From Panagrolaimus kolymaensis (Eukaryota > Nematoda > Chromadorea > Rhabditida > Panagrolaimidae): a DNA stretch of 64,000 nt. Under the pieces are notes generated by a model. The model saw nothing but the letters and a program-made list of their open reading frames with translations, had not been told where the DNA came from and searched no databases. The position numbers and the translations under genes were made by a program. Within the stretch, counting starts at the first letter, position 1. The number at the start of each line of letters is the position of its first letter. Positions 11,624 to 23,533 of this stretch are shown one piece after another. The DNA lies in NCBI GenBank assembly GCA_028622995.1, contig JAJQJQ010000002.1, positions 9,672,001-9,736,000 on the forward strand, given 5' to 3'.

Positions 11624-12354
11624 GGCTAAAAAAACTTTGATATTTATTTTTAGAAAAAATTTTTTTTAAAGTTAAATGGGGCTACATTTTTTTTGTATGA
11701 TTTACAAAAACACGGTCATTTGTCTTCATTCTCCCCTAAAATTCACACACAAAAAAATCCAAAAAAAGATTACAATATTTTTACAAAAGCTTATTCTTGC
11801 CATCTCAAAAATGATATATTTTTAAACCCTTGAATCTCTTTTATATCAGAAAATTTTAATGCACTGTGCTAATTCATAATTTATTGATGTTGGTTTTAAA
11901 AGGTTGTTTTTATATTTTTTGATCTAAAACTGTTTTTTTAAAAGCTTTCTGCGGTGTTAAAAGCTTTGATGATTGATCATTGATTAAAATTTTTTTTTTC
12001 AACAACCGCGAATGTATAATAAAAAAATTGTTTTCTTAAAGTTCAAAAGCGTCAAAGCGTTTCTTAAAGCACTTTATTTCAGCATGATCAAAATCATAAA
12101 AGTGCAATAACAAAATCTGTAAATATTGAAAAACTTTGGCTTCTAACTCACAGTATTTATGTATGTGTCGCACGCATGTGCTCTGTTAACGCTAATTTAA
12201 TATGGTAAGGGTCGATATTTTTTAAAATTAAATTTATTCAGAGAAATAAAAAAACATTACTACTATCTTTTAGCAATGAAATTATTAATAAAAAACAACA
12301 ATGCAAATTTTCAATAAAAAACAATATCAAAAAAATATAAAAAAGTTATGTATT
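11624..12354. other. Intergenic A/T-rich sequence
   Basis: No supported gene. It would contain the promoter of the DB-module gene (minus strand). The short word AAAGC(G/T)TT recurs near 11950-12070 (AAAAGCTTTCTG, AAAAGCTTTGATG, CAAAGCGTTTC), which is weak local repetition only. Confidence 0.4.
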
Positions 12355-13596
12355 TCACACTCGACTACTTTGGATAGTGATAACTTTTTTTGTCATGGTG
12401 GTCATTGGTTGTGGTCGTTTATCTTTTTTGAAAGCTTGTAAACAAATTATATATTTGAATGCAACTATCCAACATCGTCGATATCCATTGAGGATTAATA
12501 ATATAAGAATGGAATCAATAAAAACTCTCAAAATATTGAAGCATTTAATCGTTGAAGGTTTAGTTAAATAAATCAACCATTGTGGCCAAGCATCATACCA
12601 AGCTTGAATTCCGCCACATTTTAACGTTCTTGAATTCACGCATATCGTATTTATATTGTCGATAAAAGTGACACCAAACATGAAAATTATCATTAAACAT
12701 TGAATCAAGCAAACGATGGTGACTCTAAGAGACGAAGAAATTTTAGATCGATTATGTTGAGCTTGAAATTTTAGTTGCTTCATCACCCTTGAAATCATAG
12801 CTGCAGAAAAGACGATAGAAAATACAAGCAAAATTGATGGCATAATAGCTTTAAAAAGTCCAAATAGATCTAACCAAAGAAAATTGTAGGTATCAATGTT
12901 TGCAATACACTCATTCTGTGTCGTTTCATTGCACGACAAATCGCACATAGTACAAATTTGATACTCATCATACATTCTTAATACGATTTCCTTTTCGTTT
13001 ATCACGCGTCCCAAAATATTATGAAGAGTTAATATTGCAAAAAAGATTAAATTACAAAAAATTATGGTTAATATCAACTTTAAATTACTATTATGTTGTT
13101 CATAAAAATGATTGAAATATAAACAAATAAATCTTGAACTTGTCAATAAAAATAGAGAAAGATATGATATATGACTAATTCCAAAGAGTATAGTGCTATA
13201 ATATACATCCCTATCAATGAGCTCATTATCATAGAAGCAATTGGATGGGCCTTGGTTGATTGAGTAATCTTCAAAGCCAGAAAACCAAGAATGAGATGGC
13301 TTTTCACATATAAAATCATAGCTTATAAGAAAATCCCAAAAAGCTTGATGAAGAATAAACCAGCGATATTGTTCTTGAATTTTGCCAAATAAAGATATAA
13401 TTATTATTGGAATTAGCAGCGCTGCACAAATATGTCCAAATGCTATGGCTTCGAGTTTAAAGGGTAACTTAAAGATGATACAAGTTGAATATGATACAAA
13501 TGAAGCATTAATTCCCAGTTCGAGACATTGCAAGTCGCCTTCATTTAGGTAAGGGTAAACTGGAGCATACGACGAATAATTATCCAAATCATCCAT
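12355..13596 (-). CDS. Intronless seven-transmembrane receptor
   Basis: One uninterrupted frame of 413 aa. Seven hydrophobic segments fall at about residues 45-70, 78-96, 133-160, 172-196, 240-272, 290-315 and 352-378, with two extracellular cysteine-rich stretches (CTMCDLSCNE before segment 5; CVNSRTLKCGG before segment 7) and a basic cytoplasmic tail (KKDKRPQPMTTMTKK). After segment 3 the sequence is SSRFICLYF, in the position of the DRY motif. It is most like nematode rhodopsin-class or chemoreceptor GPCRs, but a named subfamily cannot be assigned by eye. Lack of introns is unusual next to its neighbours and may reflect retroposition or intron loss. No stop or frameshift interrupts it. Confidence 0.8.
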   Translation of the reverse strand: MDDLDNYSSYAPVYPYLNEGDLQCLELGINASFVSYSTCIIFKLPFKLEAIAFGHICAALLIPIIIISLFGKIQEQYRWFILHQAFWDFLISYDFICEKPSHSWFSGFEDYSINQGPSNCFYDNELIDRDVYYSTILFGISHISYLSLFLLTSSRFICLYFNHFYEQHNSNLKLILTIIFCNLIFFAILTLHNILGRVINEKEIVLRMYDEYQICTMCDLSCNETTQNECIANIDTYNFLWLDLFGLFKAIMPSILLVFSIVFSAAMISRVMKQLKFQAQHNRSKISSSLRVTIVCLIQCLMIIFMFGVTFIDNINTICVNSRTLKCGGIQAWYDAWPQWLIYLTKPSTIKCFNILRVFIDSILILLILNGYRRCWIVAFKYIICLQAFKKDKRPQPMTTMTKKVITIQSSRV

Positions 13597-14125
13597 AAAT
13601 TGAAGTTAGATAAAAAACATTTCAGCGGAAAATTTACCACCAGCCAGACTCTATATACCAAATATCAATTGTTAAAAAGGCAAAAAGCCAAATAAATTTC
13701 CTTAACTAAATATAATTCAATTGAATTGTGTTTGTTAAAAACATAAGCAATAAAATTTTATTTATCCATTAGTAAAAGAATTATTTCGTTTTTTTTGACT
13801 AAAATTATGAGTTTATAAACTTTTAATTTATGGCTGCTTGTCGAGGGCTCATTTTATTTGACAACTTATTTGCTAATTCGATAAAAAAATTATTACATTT
13901 TTGTAAATAGTGGCAACGAAGACTTTATTTTATAAGCAGGCAGGCATAATATTTCTTTCATAACATTGTTTGTTTTGTTTCTAAACGCTACAAATTTCTT
14001 CTTAAAAGGTACAACGAAAATTTTATTTTAAAAAATTAAAAGTGAAATACAATTATGTAAAAATTTGACTTTCAAAAGAAGCCTCTTTTTCTTCTCTTTT
14101 AACAGTTTAGAGAATCAAATACTTG
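13597..14125. other. Intergenic region
   Basis: No supported gene. It holds the 5' flank of the receptor gene and A/T-rich sequence up to the tRNA-like segment at 14126. Confidence 0.4.
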
Positions 14126-14211
14126 CGCCGCGGTGGCGCAGTGGTTCAAACGCTGAAAATTTTAATTGCAAATTGCAACGTGCTCGAAGGTGTTCGAACC
14201 ACGTTTTTTTT
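14126..14211 (+). other. tRNA-like sequence with pol III boxes A and B
   Basis: TGGCGCAGTGG at 14134-14144 matches the box A / D-arm consensus, and GTTCGAACC at 14192-14200 matches the box B / T-loop consensus, at a tRNA-like spacing. A run of eight T follows at once, as in a pol III terminator. The anticodon arm does not fold well and there is no 3' acceptor strand to pair with the 5' end, so this is a tRNA pseudogene or the head of a tRNA-derived SINE, not a working tRNA. Confidence 0.5.
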
Positions 14212-14516
14212 AAAAATAAAATTAAATTATTTCATTGACTAGGTTAAATTTTTTATATTTTTTTATTGAAAGTTTCACCAGTTTTTGCTTTAAATATGGT
14301 GATTTATAATTTCAAAAAACAGCTTTCTAATTTTTTTTATTAGGAATATATTGTGTTTTGTTTACTCATATTTCATAAACTTGAAGTTTTTTTTAATTGC
14401 AAAAAGATTTTGTAACCATGGCAATCTTTTTATCGTTTTTTATTTCCCAATTCATATTTATAAAATTCAATAAACATAATAAATAACTTTATAAATAGAA
14501 AACATCATTTTTCCTG

Positions 14517-16293
14517 TTACTGGATTTGAAGGTCGGTTAAATCGGGAAATGGCTGGGGATCAATATAATTCCATGGTATAACTTTACACCATTCACATTT
14601 AGAAGAAGAAGAAGTTATTTTTGTATTTTGATAGACAATTATTTTCAGAATATTTTTTCGTGGAGGAGTATTGTTTTTAGAAAGAATAGATGATAAAATT
14701 TTGCCGTAATTGATATATTGGGACAATATATTTAAATAATTGAGTGACTAAAAACCATTTTTAAAGTTTACTTATTTTTTAATAAAAACATACTTCACAA
14801 TCATTAATCAGTGATTTTATTAAATTATAAGTTAGATTATCACACAGGGTAAGGTCCAAATACTGAAAGTTAAAAATTTAGTTAGGGAATATTTTCTTTC
14901 ATTACTTACCTCAATTTGATTATGCTGGATAAAATCAACAATTTCTTCGTTCATATCAGACCATTCACTGAAATTGCAATACTTTAAAGCTGAACATTTT
15001 TTTAACATTTCGAATGTCCTGTTGATATCCAGGGTGTTAAGACTTAAATCTAAGGATTTTAATTTTGAACAATTTTGAAGTGATTCCAAAGAAGATAGAT
15101 CAATTAATTCATTGGAGCATAAACGAAGCTTTTCCAATTCTTGCAAATTTGAAAAATCTAAAGGTGGAATAGGTGATAGTGGGAATATACTATCTATTTG
15201 CAAGAATCTTAATTTCATCAATTTTGAAAGCCAAATATTCATATCAGTTATTGGCTCATAGGTTTCTGAATAATCCAAAATAAGCGTTTCAAGGTTTGGA
15301 GCTCTTTGAGCTAAAAGATTCATGTCATTTGAAGTGATATTGCAATAATCGAGATTCAAATAAAGAAGTCCAATTGGAAGAAAATTAAAAAAATTGCCAA
15401 TCGTGTTTCCAGCGAGATTCATATGTTTAATATTTGGACATTCGTTGCAAAGTGTTTTTAAACCATTATCATATTCATCTTTATATGAAAACGAATCTTC
15501 TAAAGATATTTCTTCCAACATAGGACAAGAATGAGCAATGTTAACAAGGTCAGAATTTTTTAAACTTATAAATGCTAAATCAAGTTTAATAAGTTTTGGC
15601 GCCATAGAAGGTAAGGAAAAAAGTTTAAGCGTGAAAGAATAATAGGAGAGATCAATATATTTAATGTTATTTGCGCGTGACAAAACTGCTTTCACCTAAA
15701 CATATTCTTGACATAATTTGAGGATGGCAAACTTTTTTAAAACTTACAGATTTTATGGTAATTTTGTGTTTTATGGTGTTTCTATGTTGATAACTTTTTG
15801 AGTTTGGTGGAATACGAGGATAGTTAGTATATTGGATGATGGATTCATGAGTTAATGAATCTTTCATCGGCCAAACAAAATTCAAAACATAATTTTGTAA
15901 TCGTTTACAAACAATCTCAAGAGTGAAAAGATCGTCGAATGAAACTTGGTTCAAAATTTTACCCTTAAAAATATTCATTTTTTAGCTGAATTTTTGAATA
16001 AGCAAAACACGGAAATCTCTGCCATAAAAGAAATACACATACAAGGATTTCATTTGGAAGATCAGTAAGTAACATAGTTTTAGTGTTTACATCTTCTCCA
16101 TTATTTTCTTCTTTTATATTAGGCTCTTGTGATTTTTTTGTTATCTAAAAAAATTGAATACTTTTCAATTATTTATTAAGACAAATGTATTTACTTTTAT
16201 TAAAATAGAAGATTTCAAGTTATTAAAGAGACGTTTTAAATATGGCTTGGATCGGCTGCTGCTAGCCGTGGTTGTGACATTTTCTTCTGACAT
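14517..16293 (-). CDS. F-box / leucine-rich-repeat protein, copy 3
   Basis: Exons from the 5' end: 16195-16293, 16043-16144, 15748-15963, 14910-15695, 14794-14862 and 14517-14747, all phase 0, giving 500 aa. The head reads MSEENVTTTASSSRSKPYLK, the F-box LLTDLPNEIL-GKILNQVSFDDL, the repeats IKLDLAFISL through LKSLDLSLNTLD, and the tail TPPRKNILKI, CEWCKVIPW, PFPDLTDLQIQ. A 177-base piece of exon 4 (15124-15300) is identical to copy 4 (32489-32665) although flanking exon sequence differs, which suggests gene conversion. The upstream flank to about 16600 resembles the flanks of the copies at 30.1 and 33.7 kb. No lesion was seen. Confidence 0.88.
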
Positions 16294-16750
16294 ATCTGAT
16301 CAAAATATAAACTGGAAATAATAAAAATTACAAAATAAAAAAAGATGTAAAAATTTTTTTTTCATTCAATAAAATCAAAAAAAAGAGTACGTAAGAAGAA
16401 CGCTGACTATCTGATAATAAAGAAAAAAGAAAGAATGAAGTAAGTGTCTTTCTCAAATGTTTTGGAACTTGAAAAACAGAGCCCGCCCATTCTTACAACA
16501 GGAAAGTACATATTTTGAGAAATAAACAACTTGTTCTTATCAATTAAGCATGTGAAAGATTTTTTTTTTCATTCAATAAACTGAATCATCACAAACATAA
16601 TTTTTTGTTGATGCAAACGGTCCGCAAAAAACGTGATTTTTAACAACAAAGACCATTTTGATTAAATTTTTTTATAGAAAATTTAGAAAGTTAAACAACA
16701 AAACAATTTATTTGCTTGCATAATTATTCGGTTGTTCATCAATAAGTTTA
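16294..16750. other. Upstream flank of F-box/LRR copy 3
   Basis: No gene. The segment shares blocks with the flanks at 30180-30440 and 33730-33990 (for example AGAAAGAATGAAGTAAG and the word TTCTTATCAATTAAGCAT), so it is part of the duplicated unit and may carry its promoter. Confidence 0.5.
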
Positions 16751-17009
16751 AATCCAAATTCAAAGGTAGTTATGGATGCTTTAAGCGAAGTAACAAATAA
16801 AGTACGCCATAATTTGTAAGCATAAAGAAAAAATTATAAAATTTTAGACTCAAAATATAACACGAAGAGAACATTTAAATAAATCTTTGCGACCTCATCA
16901 ATCATTCGAAGAATTGATGAAAGAAGAGGATAGATCAAAAAATTACAGAAATTGTTTGATGCCCTTTAGTAACCAAAAAAATAAAAAAAATAAAGCATCT
17001 TATTTTTAA
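16751..17009 (+). pseudogene. HEPN/TPR/MYND family relic (TPR-Sel1 junction)
   Basis: Two exon-like pieces match the family. The first (to 16815) reads NPNSKVVMDALSEVTNKVRHN, like the end of the TPR exon (SKEARDELSFIRSK). The second, after an ATTTTAG acceptor, runs from 16848 to a stop at 17007-17009 and starts ITRREHLNKSLRPHQS, like ISRHDPLNPDIQPKS in the complete gene. The donor leaves two bases while the second piece is open only in phase 0, so the join is out of frame. No other family exons flank it. Confidence 0.6.
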
Positions 17010-17532
17010 GTATTTCTGTAATTCTGTTTAACTTTGTTAAGAAATCTTATTACTTTTGGTCATTTTGTCTTCTATTTATTGAATACAAAAAATAATCTTT
17101 CACATGCTTAATTGATAAGGAAAAGTTGTTTATCACTCAAAATAATTTTATGTTTGACAAAAAAAAAAATATCTTCTTCAAAAAATCGATGAACAAAAGT
17201 TGCTCATGATAAGTTTTTTTAAATTTAAAATGATTGGTTATTTGCTGTGTGCGCTTTTGCTTAAAAATAGAATACTTCTAAAAACATTTTTTATATTTAC
17301 TTTTTTTGCGATAATCGATTTTCTATTGTACGTGGTGCTACAAACAACTTTTATAGGTGTATGAAATTATTTTTAAAAATATGATTCATCTTTTTTTTTC
17401 ATTCCAAGAATTTCCAATAAATTGCATTTTGCTTTTAAATTTTTTTCATTTTTATTTTTTTTAGCTGATATTTGACTGTTTTTTTCTGAACATTTGTTTG
17501 GGTTTTGGGTCAGCTTTTTAAGTCATAAAATC
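17010..17532. other. Intergenic region
   Basis: A/T-rich, no supported gene. It would hold the promoter of the HEPN/TPR gene starting at 17533. Confidence 0.4.
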
Positions 17533-20167
17533 ATGGAAATTTCTGATCAAAATGAGTAATTTTCTTCCATTTTTATAAAAAAAATTATATAACAAATAAT
17601 TTATAGAATTCTTAATCATTGTCGAATCCATCAATTTTTGAATAAAGGCAGAGAAAAATTGCATGAAATTTTTCGAAATCGATGGTTGATTTATAAAAAT
17701 CTTAAAAATCCTGGTGCAATAAATAATCATTGGAGCGATGATGCAATTTGCGGCACAGAACTGCTTACATTGTGCTCACCGACTCCCCCAAAACAAATAG
17801 AAGATAATATAAAAAGTGGAAATATTGATATCTGGGATGTGACAGCTACAAACGTCGCAATTCAAGCTGTTTCGAAAGCAATCATAAGTTTTGGGGTTTT
17901 AAATAACAAACTTGAAGACGAATTGATTAAAGATTTAAAGGAAATTAGAAACTTTTTTATACATGGAAGTATGTGTCTATTTTTTTATATATTCTTTTGT
18001 TAAAAATATCAAATTTATAGATACTAAATTATCAGATATTGAATATACAAATTATTGTGATCGATTAACAGATATTTTAATTAAAGCTGGAGAGCATTCA
18101 GCTGAAATCGAAAATTTTCAAAAAAGTTTAATGGAATTAGGTCAACCAAAAGTTCCTGAAATTATGGATGAAAAATCCAAATTTGCAAAACTAAAAGAAG
18201 AAGGAAATAAATTATTTAAAGTAAAATTCCTAATTTTAAAAAAAATTTAAATTTACAAAAATTTAGGATAACAAATTTAATGAAGCCATTAAAATTTATA
18301 ATCAAATTTTAAACATCCATGATATATCCCTCGAAAATCAAGCTACGATTTATTCAAATCGAAGTGCCGCGTATTTAATGTTAAAAACAGAAAGCTCATT
18401 AGCAATGGCTAAAAAAGATGCAGAAATGGCTATTCAACTATGGCCTTGTTGGTGGAGAGGATATCTTCGACTGGGTAAAACTCAAATTGAAGAAGAAAAA
18501 TGGTACGAAGCTGAAGGTTCATTAAATAAATCATTAGCATTAAAGATAGAATCAGAAGAAGCTCGGCATGAATTAAGTGTCGTTAGAAATAAAGTAGGTT
18601 ATTTAAAATATATATATAGACTAAACTAAAAAATTTTAGATAGGAATTATATCTCGAAAAGATCATTTAAATCCAGGTACGCAACCTCAATCACATGATG
18701 AAGTGGCTAAAGAATCTTGCAATCACTTGGGAATAACTAAAAAACAACTAAAGGATCTCCATGGATTTATTTCAAAAACCCCGGCAGTTAATATCATTAA
18801 GGGCCATCAATATCGTGATGGAGAAGGAGTTCCACAAGATTATATTATGGCTGCAAAATTTTATGCTAAAGCTGCTGCTCTTGGAATCCCTGAAGGCATG
18901 TATAATTTAGCTAAGCTTTATCATGATGGAAAAGGAGTTAAATGTGATTACAAAGAATCAGTTTACTGGCTTAAAAAGGCAGCTAATGCAGATCCACCGC
19001 GAGTTATTGTTAGTAAAAAAAACAAAATTCTTCTATTTCATATTACATTATTTTTTTAAGATGGGAAGTGGCGTTCCTGAAGCTCAACATACCCTTGGCT
19101 TAATATATTCAGAAGGCACTGGAGTAACTAAAGACTATTTTGAAGCAGCAAAATGGTATGAAAAAGCTATAATGAATGGAAACGGGGGATCAGCAAATAA
19201 TCTGGGCATTCTATATCAACATGGACAAGGAGTTGAAAAATCCGCTGTAAAAGCTTTTCATCATTTTAAAATGGGTGCACAATTAGGTGATACACCAGGA
19301 ATGCAAAATTTAGCTGATTGTTATTTTTATGCCGAAGGCACGGGATCTTTATATCCAACGGAAGAGGATATCGCTGAAGGTTATTAATATGCAAATATTT
19401 TCGCTACTATAAATAAGTTCTAATTTTAGGCTTAAAATGGTTACGAATTGCTGCTACCAAAGGCGATTTGCTTGCAGCGAAAAAATTGGAAGAACGTGAA
19501 AATTTTTCATATAAAGATCACACACTCGAGGCAGCCAAAAAACATATTTATTTAAGCAATATTCAGAATGTTGGAAATCCCAATGCAATCGATCAAGAAC
19601 AATATGGAAAATATGTCAAAGTAAATGTTTTGGTTTTTAAATTCTATAAAAAAAATTGATTTAGGAAGCAGCAAAAAATGGATCATGGACTGCACAAAGA
19701 CATATAAAAATTTGGGATAATATGAATGAAGCTATGGAAGCTTTTAAAAAGAATGATCCAGCTGAAGTCTGTAATTGTTTAGTGAAAGCAATTCGATTGG
19801 ATCATCAAATAGTTAAAATACCCCAATTGCTCCATTCAACTATCGTGGTAATCGTTAAATAAAATAGTGACAATAAGAAAACTTTATGTTAAAAAGAAAG
19901 CATATGCGACATTCTTGCATATTTTTTAATTAACAGAATCTAAACAAAACTAGAACGAAAGTCCTTGAATCCAAGAGCTTTTAACTCCTTCATTCAATAA
20001 TTCGGCGTTAATTTTAGGAAAGAGTCGAAGCTAAAATTATTGATCGCGAAATATCGACATGTTTTGTTCGATTAAATGTAAACAATCCAGACTTAAAAGA
20101 AATAGTTGAGCTTTATTTGGGATTATATCCAGAAGATGAATTTCTTCTTGAAATGCGAGTCGATTAA
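17533..20167 (+). CDS. HEPN-TPR-Sel1 protein, MYND tail missing (copy A)
   Basis: Nine exons (17533-17555, 17607-17968, 18021-18220, 18267-18593, 18640-19008, 19061-19379, 19430-19620, 19665-19847, 20018-20167) give 707 aa. The 23-base first exon MEISDQNE is typical of the family. Residues about 9-190 are a DZIP3-type HEPN domain: HCRIHQF, WDVTATNVAI and the motif EIRNFFIHG (R-x4-H). A TPR block follows (YSNRSAAYLML, WPCWWRGYLRLGK; about 196-304), then about five Sel1 repeats (GMYNLAKLYHDGKGV, AQHTLGLIYSEGTGV, SANNLGILYQHGQGV). The frame ends at LLEMRVD, where the complete paralogues continue for about 350 residues with more repeats, a linker domain and MYND. The loss could be real or could signal a pseudogene, but no internal lesion was found. 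Confidence 0.82.
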
Positions 20168-20330
20168 ATAAAGGCTCAACTAAAATTAATGTAAGTATTA
20201 TTAAAATTTATGCATATCAATTCAAAAATACTTATACAGCTTCTTATGTTTTTTGACATTTTTTTATTTTGACGATTCTCATTTTTTCAAGAAAAAAAAT
20301 CAACAAACTATCGAAATTTTTAAAATAAAT

Positions 20331-23083
20331 TTATATACCTGGTAATGACTCCGGAATTTCTCTATTTTCTAATTCATTTTTCTTATGAAAATACAATTTT
20401 TCTAATAAATCTCTTCTTGGAAAATCATATGGCAAAAAGCATGGCAATTGTTTCTTTTCACTTTCTATTCCAGCCTCAAAACATTCCATAAATTTGGAAT
20501 AATCTTGAATTAAAAGATAAAGCATTGCTTTTCGATAATGGCACGATGGAACGTTTTCGTCATCACCTGGTGCAACTGCAAGAAATTTATCAAATGCTTC
20601 TATAATTTCATCTTTTTGTTGATTTATCATTGCTAAAATAATTGCATGAAGATGGAGAAATCGAAGTGATTGCGAATAAATCTAAAACTAATTTGTAATT
20701 TAAATTTATTTTAATTAAAAAATAATATGGACCTCTAAAGATTTTTTCACCAAATTTAATGCGCCTTGTGAATCATTTTTAAAGAGAAAGCCTTGAATAC
20801 GAATATAAAGAAAATATTCGTCATTTTGGAATTTTTCCAAACATTCTTCAATGTTTTCCCTCATTTTTATTGTATTTAATTTAATGTAACAAGTTATAGA
20901 GTAAAGATCATCCGGATCAATTTCGAATTGCTTCTGAAAATAAAAAAGTTATTACCACTTTTTTCATTTGATTAAAACTTAAGCATATTACTTCCACAAT
21001 TGGTGATAAGAATATTGGAACTTTTACAATTTCTGGATTTATTCGAATTGCTTTCGATAAATTATAAATAATTTCTTCATGATCTCCATCCTTGAAAGCA
21101 GCAATTGCAGCACCCAGATAATTCCAAATTTGTAACTGTCGTTCCGCTGTTTTTGACCCTTTTTCGGCAGCTTCCTAAATTCAATATTCATTATGGATTA
21201 TGGATTATGAGAAAGTTATTATTTACTTGTACGTATTTTCCATAATGCTCTTGATCTATTATTCTTGGGATTTCATTAATTTCTGGAAAAATTAATTCCG
21301 GAAACATTAAAATTGTGAATGCTTTAAATTTGTGAACATCTTTAGAAAATTTTAAATGAGTGTCTAATTCTAATTGCGCTTTTAAATCTCCCTTTTCTGC
21401 TGCAATTCCTAACCATTTTATGCCTTAAAAACATAGCATCAATATTATAGAAAAAAAATATTAAAGTGGCATTACCTTCTGCAATATCCTCATCTGTCGG
21501 GATTGAAGATCCAGTGCCTTGTGCATTAAAATATGCTTCAGCTAAATTCCGCATTCCTGGTGTATCACCTTGTTGGGATGCCATTTTAAAGTGATAGAAA
21601 GCTTTTAAATACGATTTTTCTATTCCGCGCCCATTTCGATATAATGTTCCTAAATTATTTGCAGATGGACCAAACCCATTGTTTACAGCTTTTTGATACC
21701 ATTCTACTGATTCATAGTAATCTTGTAATACCCCAACACCACTTTCATATAGAATACCCAAAGAATGTTGAGCATCAGGGATCCCACTTCCCAACTAAAA
21801 ATTAAGCTATATTGATTTTTATTTTTTCCAAAGCTTTTATTACCATTATTGGACAAAAAGATAGCGGCTTTGAATTTGCTGCTTTTTTAAACCAATATAC
21901 GGCAAAAGTATAATCACGTTGAACGCCTTTTCCATCTTGATGCAATAAAGCCAAATTATACATTCCATCTGGAATTCCTTGAGCAGCTGCTTTACCATAA
22001 TATTTAGCTGCCATTTTGTAATCTTGTTTTACTTTATATCCATTTAGATATTTAAAAGCCATAAAGCAATCAGCGAATTGAGTTTTAGATGCCAATTTTT
22101 CCATATTTTCTATTTGTTCAGGACTGAGTCCGTGTCGCATATATAAATCTTCATTTTGTTCTTGTGTTGATTGTGGCCGTAAATTAGGGTTTAAATGATC
22201 ATTGCGGGATAAAGCCCCGATCTGAAACATATATATATTTTTTGTAAGTTTGGTAAAAATATTAATGAAATTTTACATACTTCTTTTCTTGTATCACTCC
22301 ACTTATCCCGAACTTCTTTGGATTCGGAATTTAAAGCAAACGCTTTATATAATGTTTTCTCTGCCGCAATCCAATCATTGAGTTCCATTAGAACACATCC
22401 TAATCGATAATATCCTTCCCACCAACATGGCCAAAGCTGAATGGTCCATTCTGCATCTCGTTTAGCCATCAACAAAGAATTTTGATTTTTTAGCATTAAA
22501 TAAACTTCACTTCGATTTGAATAAACAAGAGCTTGATTTTCAGGTGACATACCAGAAACATCCAAACATTTGTTATATACTTCAATCGCTTCATAAAGTT
22601 TATTTTCCTATAATTTTTACCTAATTAATTTAGTTAGAATCGACATTTCTTACTTTTACTAAATTATCTGCTTTTTCCTTTAAACCAAAAAATTTGCTAT
22701 TTTTTTCATCAGCGTTTGTTTCAAGCAATTTCTCAATAATTATTGGCTGACCTAATTCCATTAATTCTTTTTTATAAGCCTCGATTTCAGCTATGTCATC
22801 CCCAGCTTTAGCCAAAATTGCAGTAAGGTCATCAAAATAAGCGGTGAATTTATCGTCTTTTAATTTTGAAGCTAAAAATTTTAAAAACTTTAGACATTTT
22901 TCTGACATTGTTTTTGAACTTACCACCATGAGATACAGAATTTCTTACTTTTAATAAATCTTTAATTATTCCATTTTCAGTGGGATTTGTTGGGACGCCA
23001 GTAAAATCAGAAATGATGTTAATAGCTATATTGGTCAAAGTAACGTCCCATAAATCGGTGTTCCCACTTTTTAAACGCTTCAT
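20331..23083 (-). CDS. HEPN-TPR-Sel1 protein, truncated at both ends (copy B)
   Basis: Exons from the 5' end: 22924-23083, 22654-22871, 22281-22607, 21844-22221, 21476-21794, 21227-21423, 20992-21174, 20733-20933 and 20331-20681, giving 777 aa from the ATG at 23083. That start lies inside the HEPN domain. Homology (CGTELRKLYFS) continues upstream in frame to about 23155 but then meets a stop, so the 5' end of the domain and the tiny first exon are gone. The motif KVRNSVSHG is kept. TPR (NRSEVYLML, WPCWWEGYYRLG), five Sel1 repeats and later helical repeats (RKAMLYLLIQDYSKFMECF) follow. It ends ENREIPESLPGI without linker or MYND domain. It faces copy A tail to tail with a gap of 163 bases. It is either a shortened gene or an early pseudogene. 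Confidence 0.7.
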
Positions 23084-23377
23084 AAAATCAATAGATACCG
23101 AATTTTTATATGTAACTTTTCTAGAGAAATATAGTTTCCGTAACTCGGTTCCACAAGTATTTTAAATTGCTGTTCTCTTTTTTTATGGTTGCCATAGTTA
23201 GATTTCGCATCCGCATATTTGAAGTAGCACATCAAAAACCATGAGAAAAAAAAACCCAAAAGTCTCCTATTTTTACAGATTATCGATTTGAAATTTTAAT
23301 TAAAAACTTTAAAAAATCAAATTCAATGGAATTAAAATATATATTTATTTTAATATAATTGATTATCCCAAAAATGA

Positions 23378-23533
23378 TGCCACTTTTGTGGAAAAGAAGC
23401 CGAAACTTTGAAATGTGGAAAATGTTTAGTTGCCCGATATTGTTCGAAAAAATGTCAAAAAATTGATTGGATTGAATTTAATCATAAAAATGTTTGCAAT
23501 TATCTAAAAATGTATTGTTTGGCAGTAAACTAA
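23378..23533 (+). pseudogene. Detached MYND zinc-finger exon
   Basis: The frame reads CHFCGKEAETLKCGKC, ARYCSKKCQK, EFNHKNVCNYLK and ends LAVN stop, which is the last exon of the HEPN/MYND family. All eight zinc ligands (three CxxC or CxxxC pairs plus HxxxC) are present. The codon just before it is TGA where paralogues have CGA, and no acceptor or upstream exon of the family is found on this strand. It therefore looks like a leftover of a deleted copy. It lies 5' of copy B, on the opposite strand. Confidence 0.7.
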
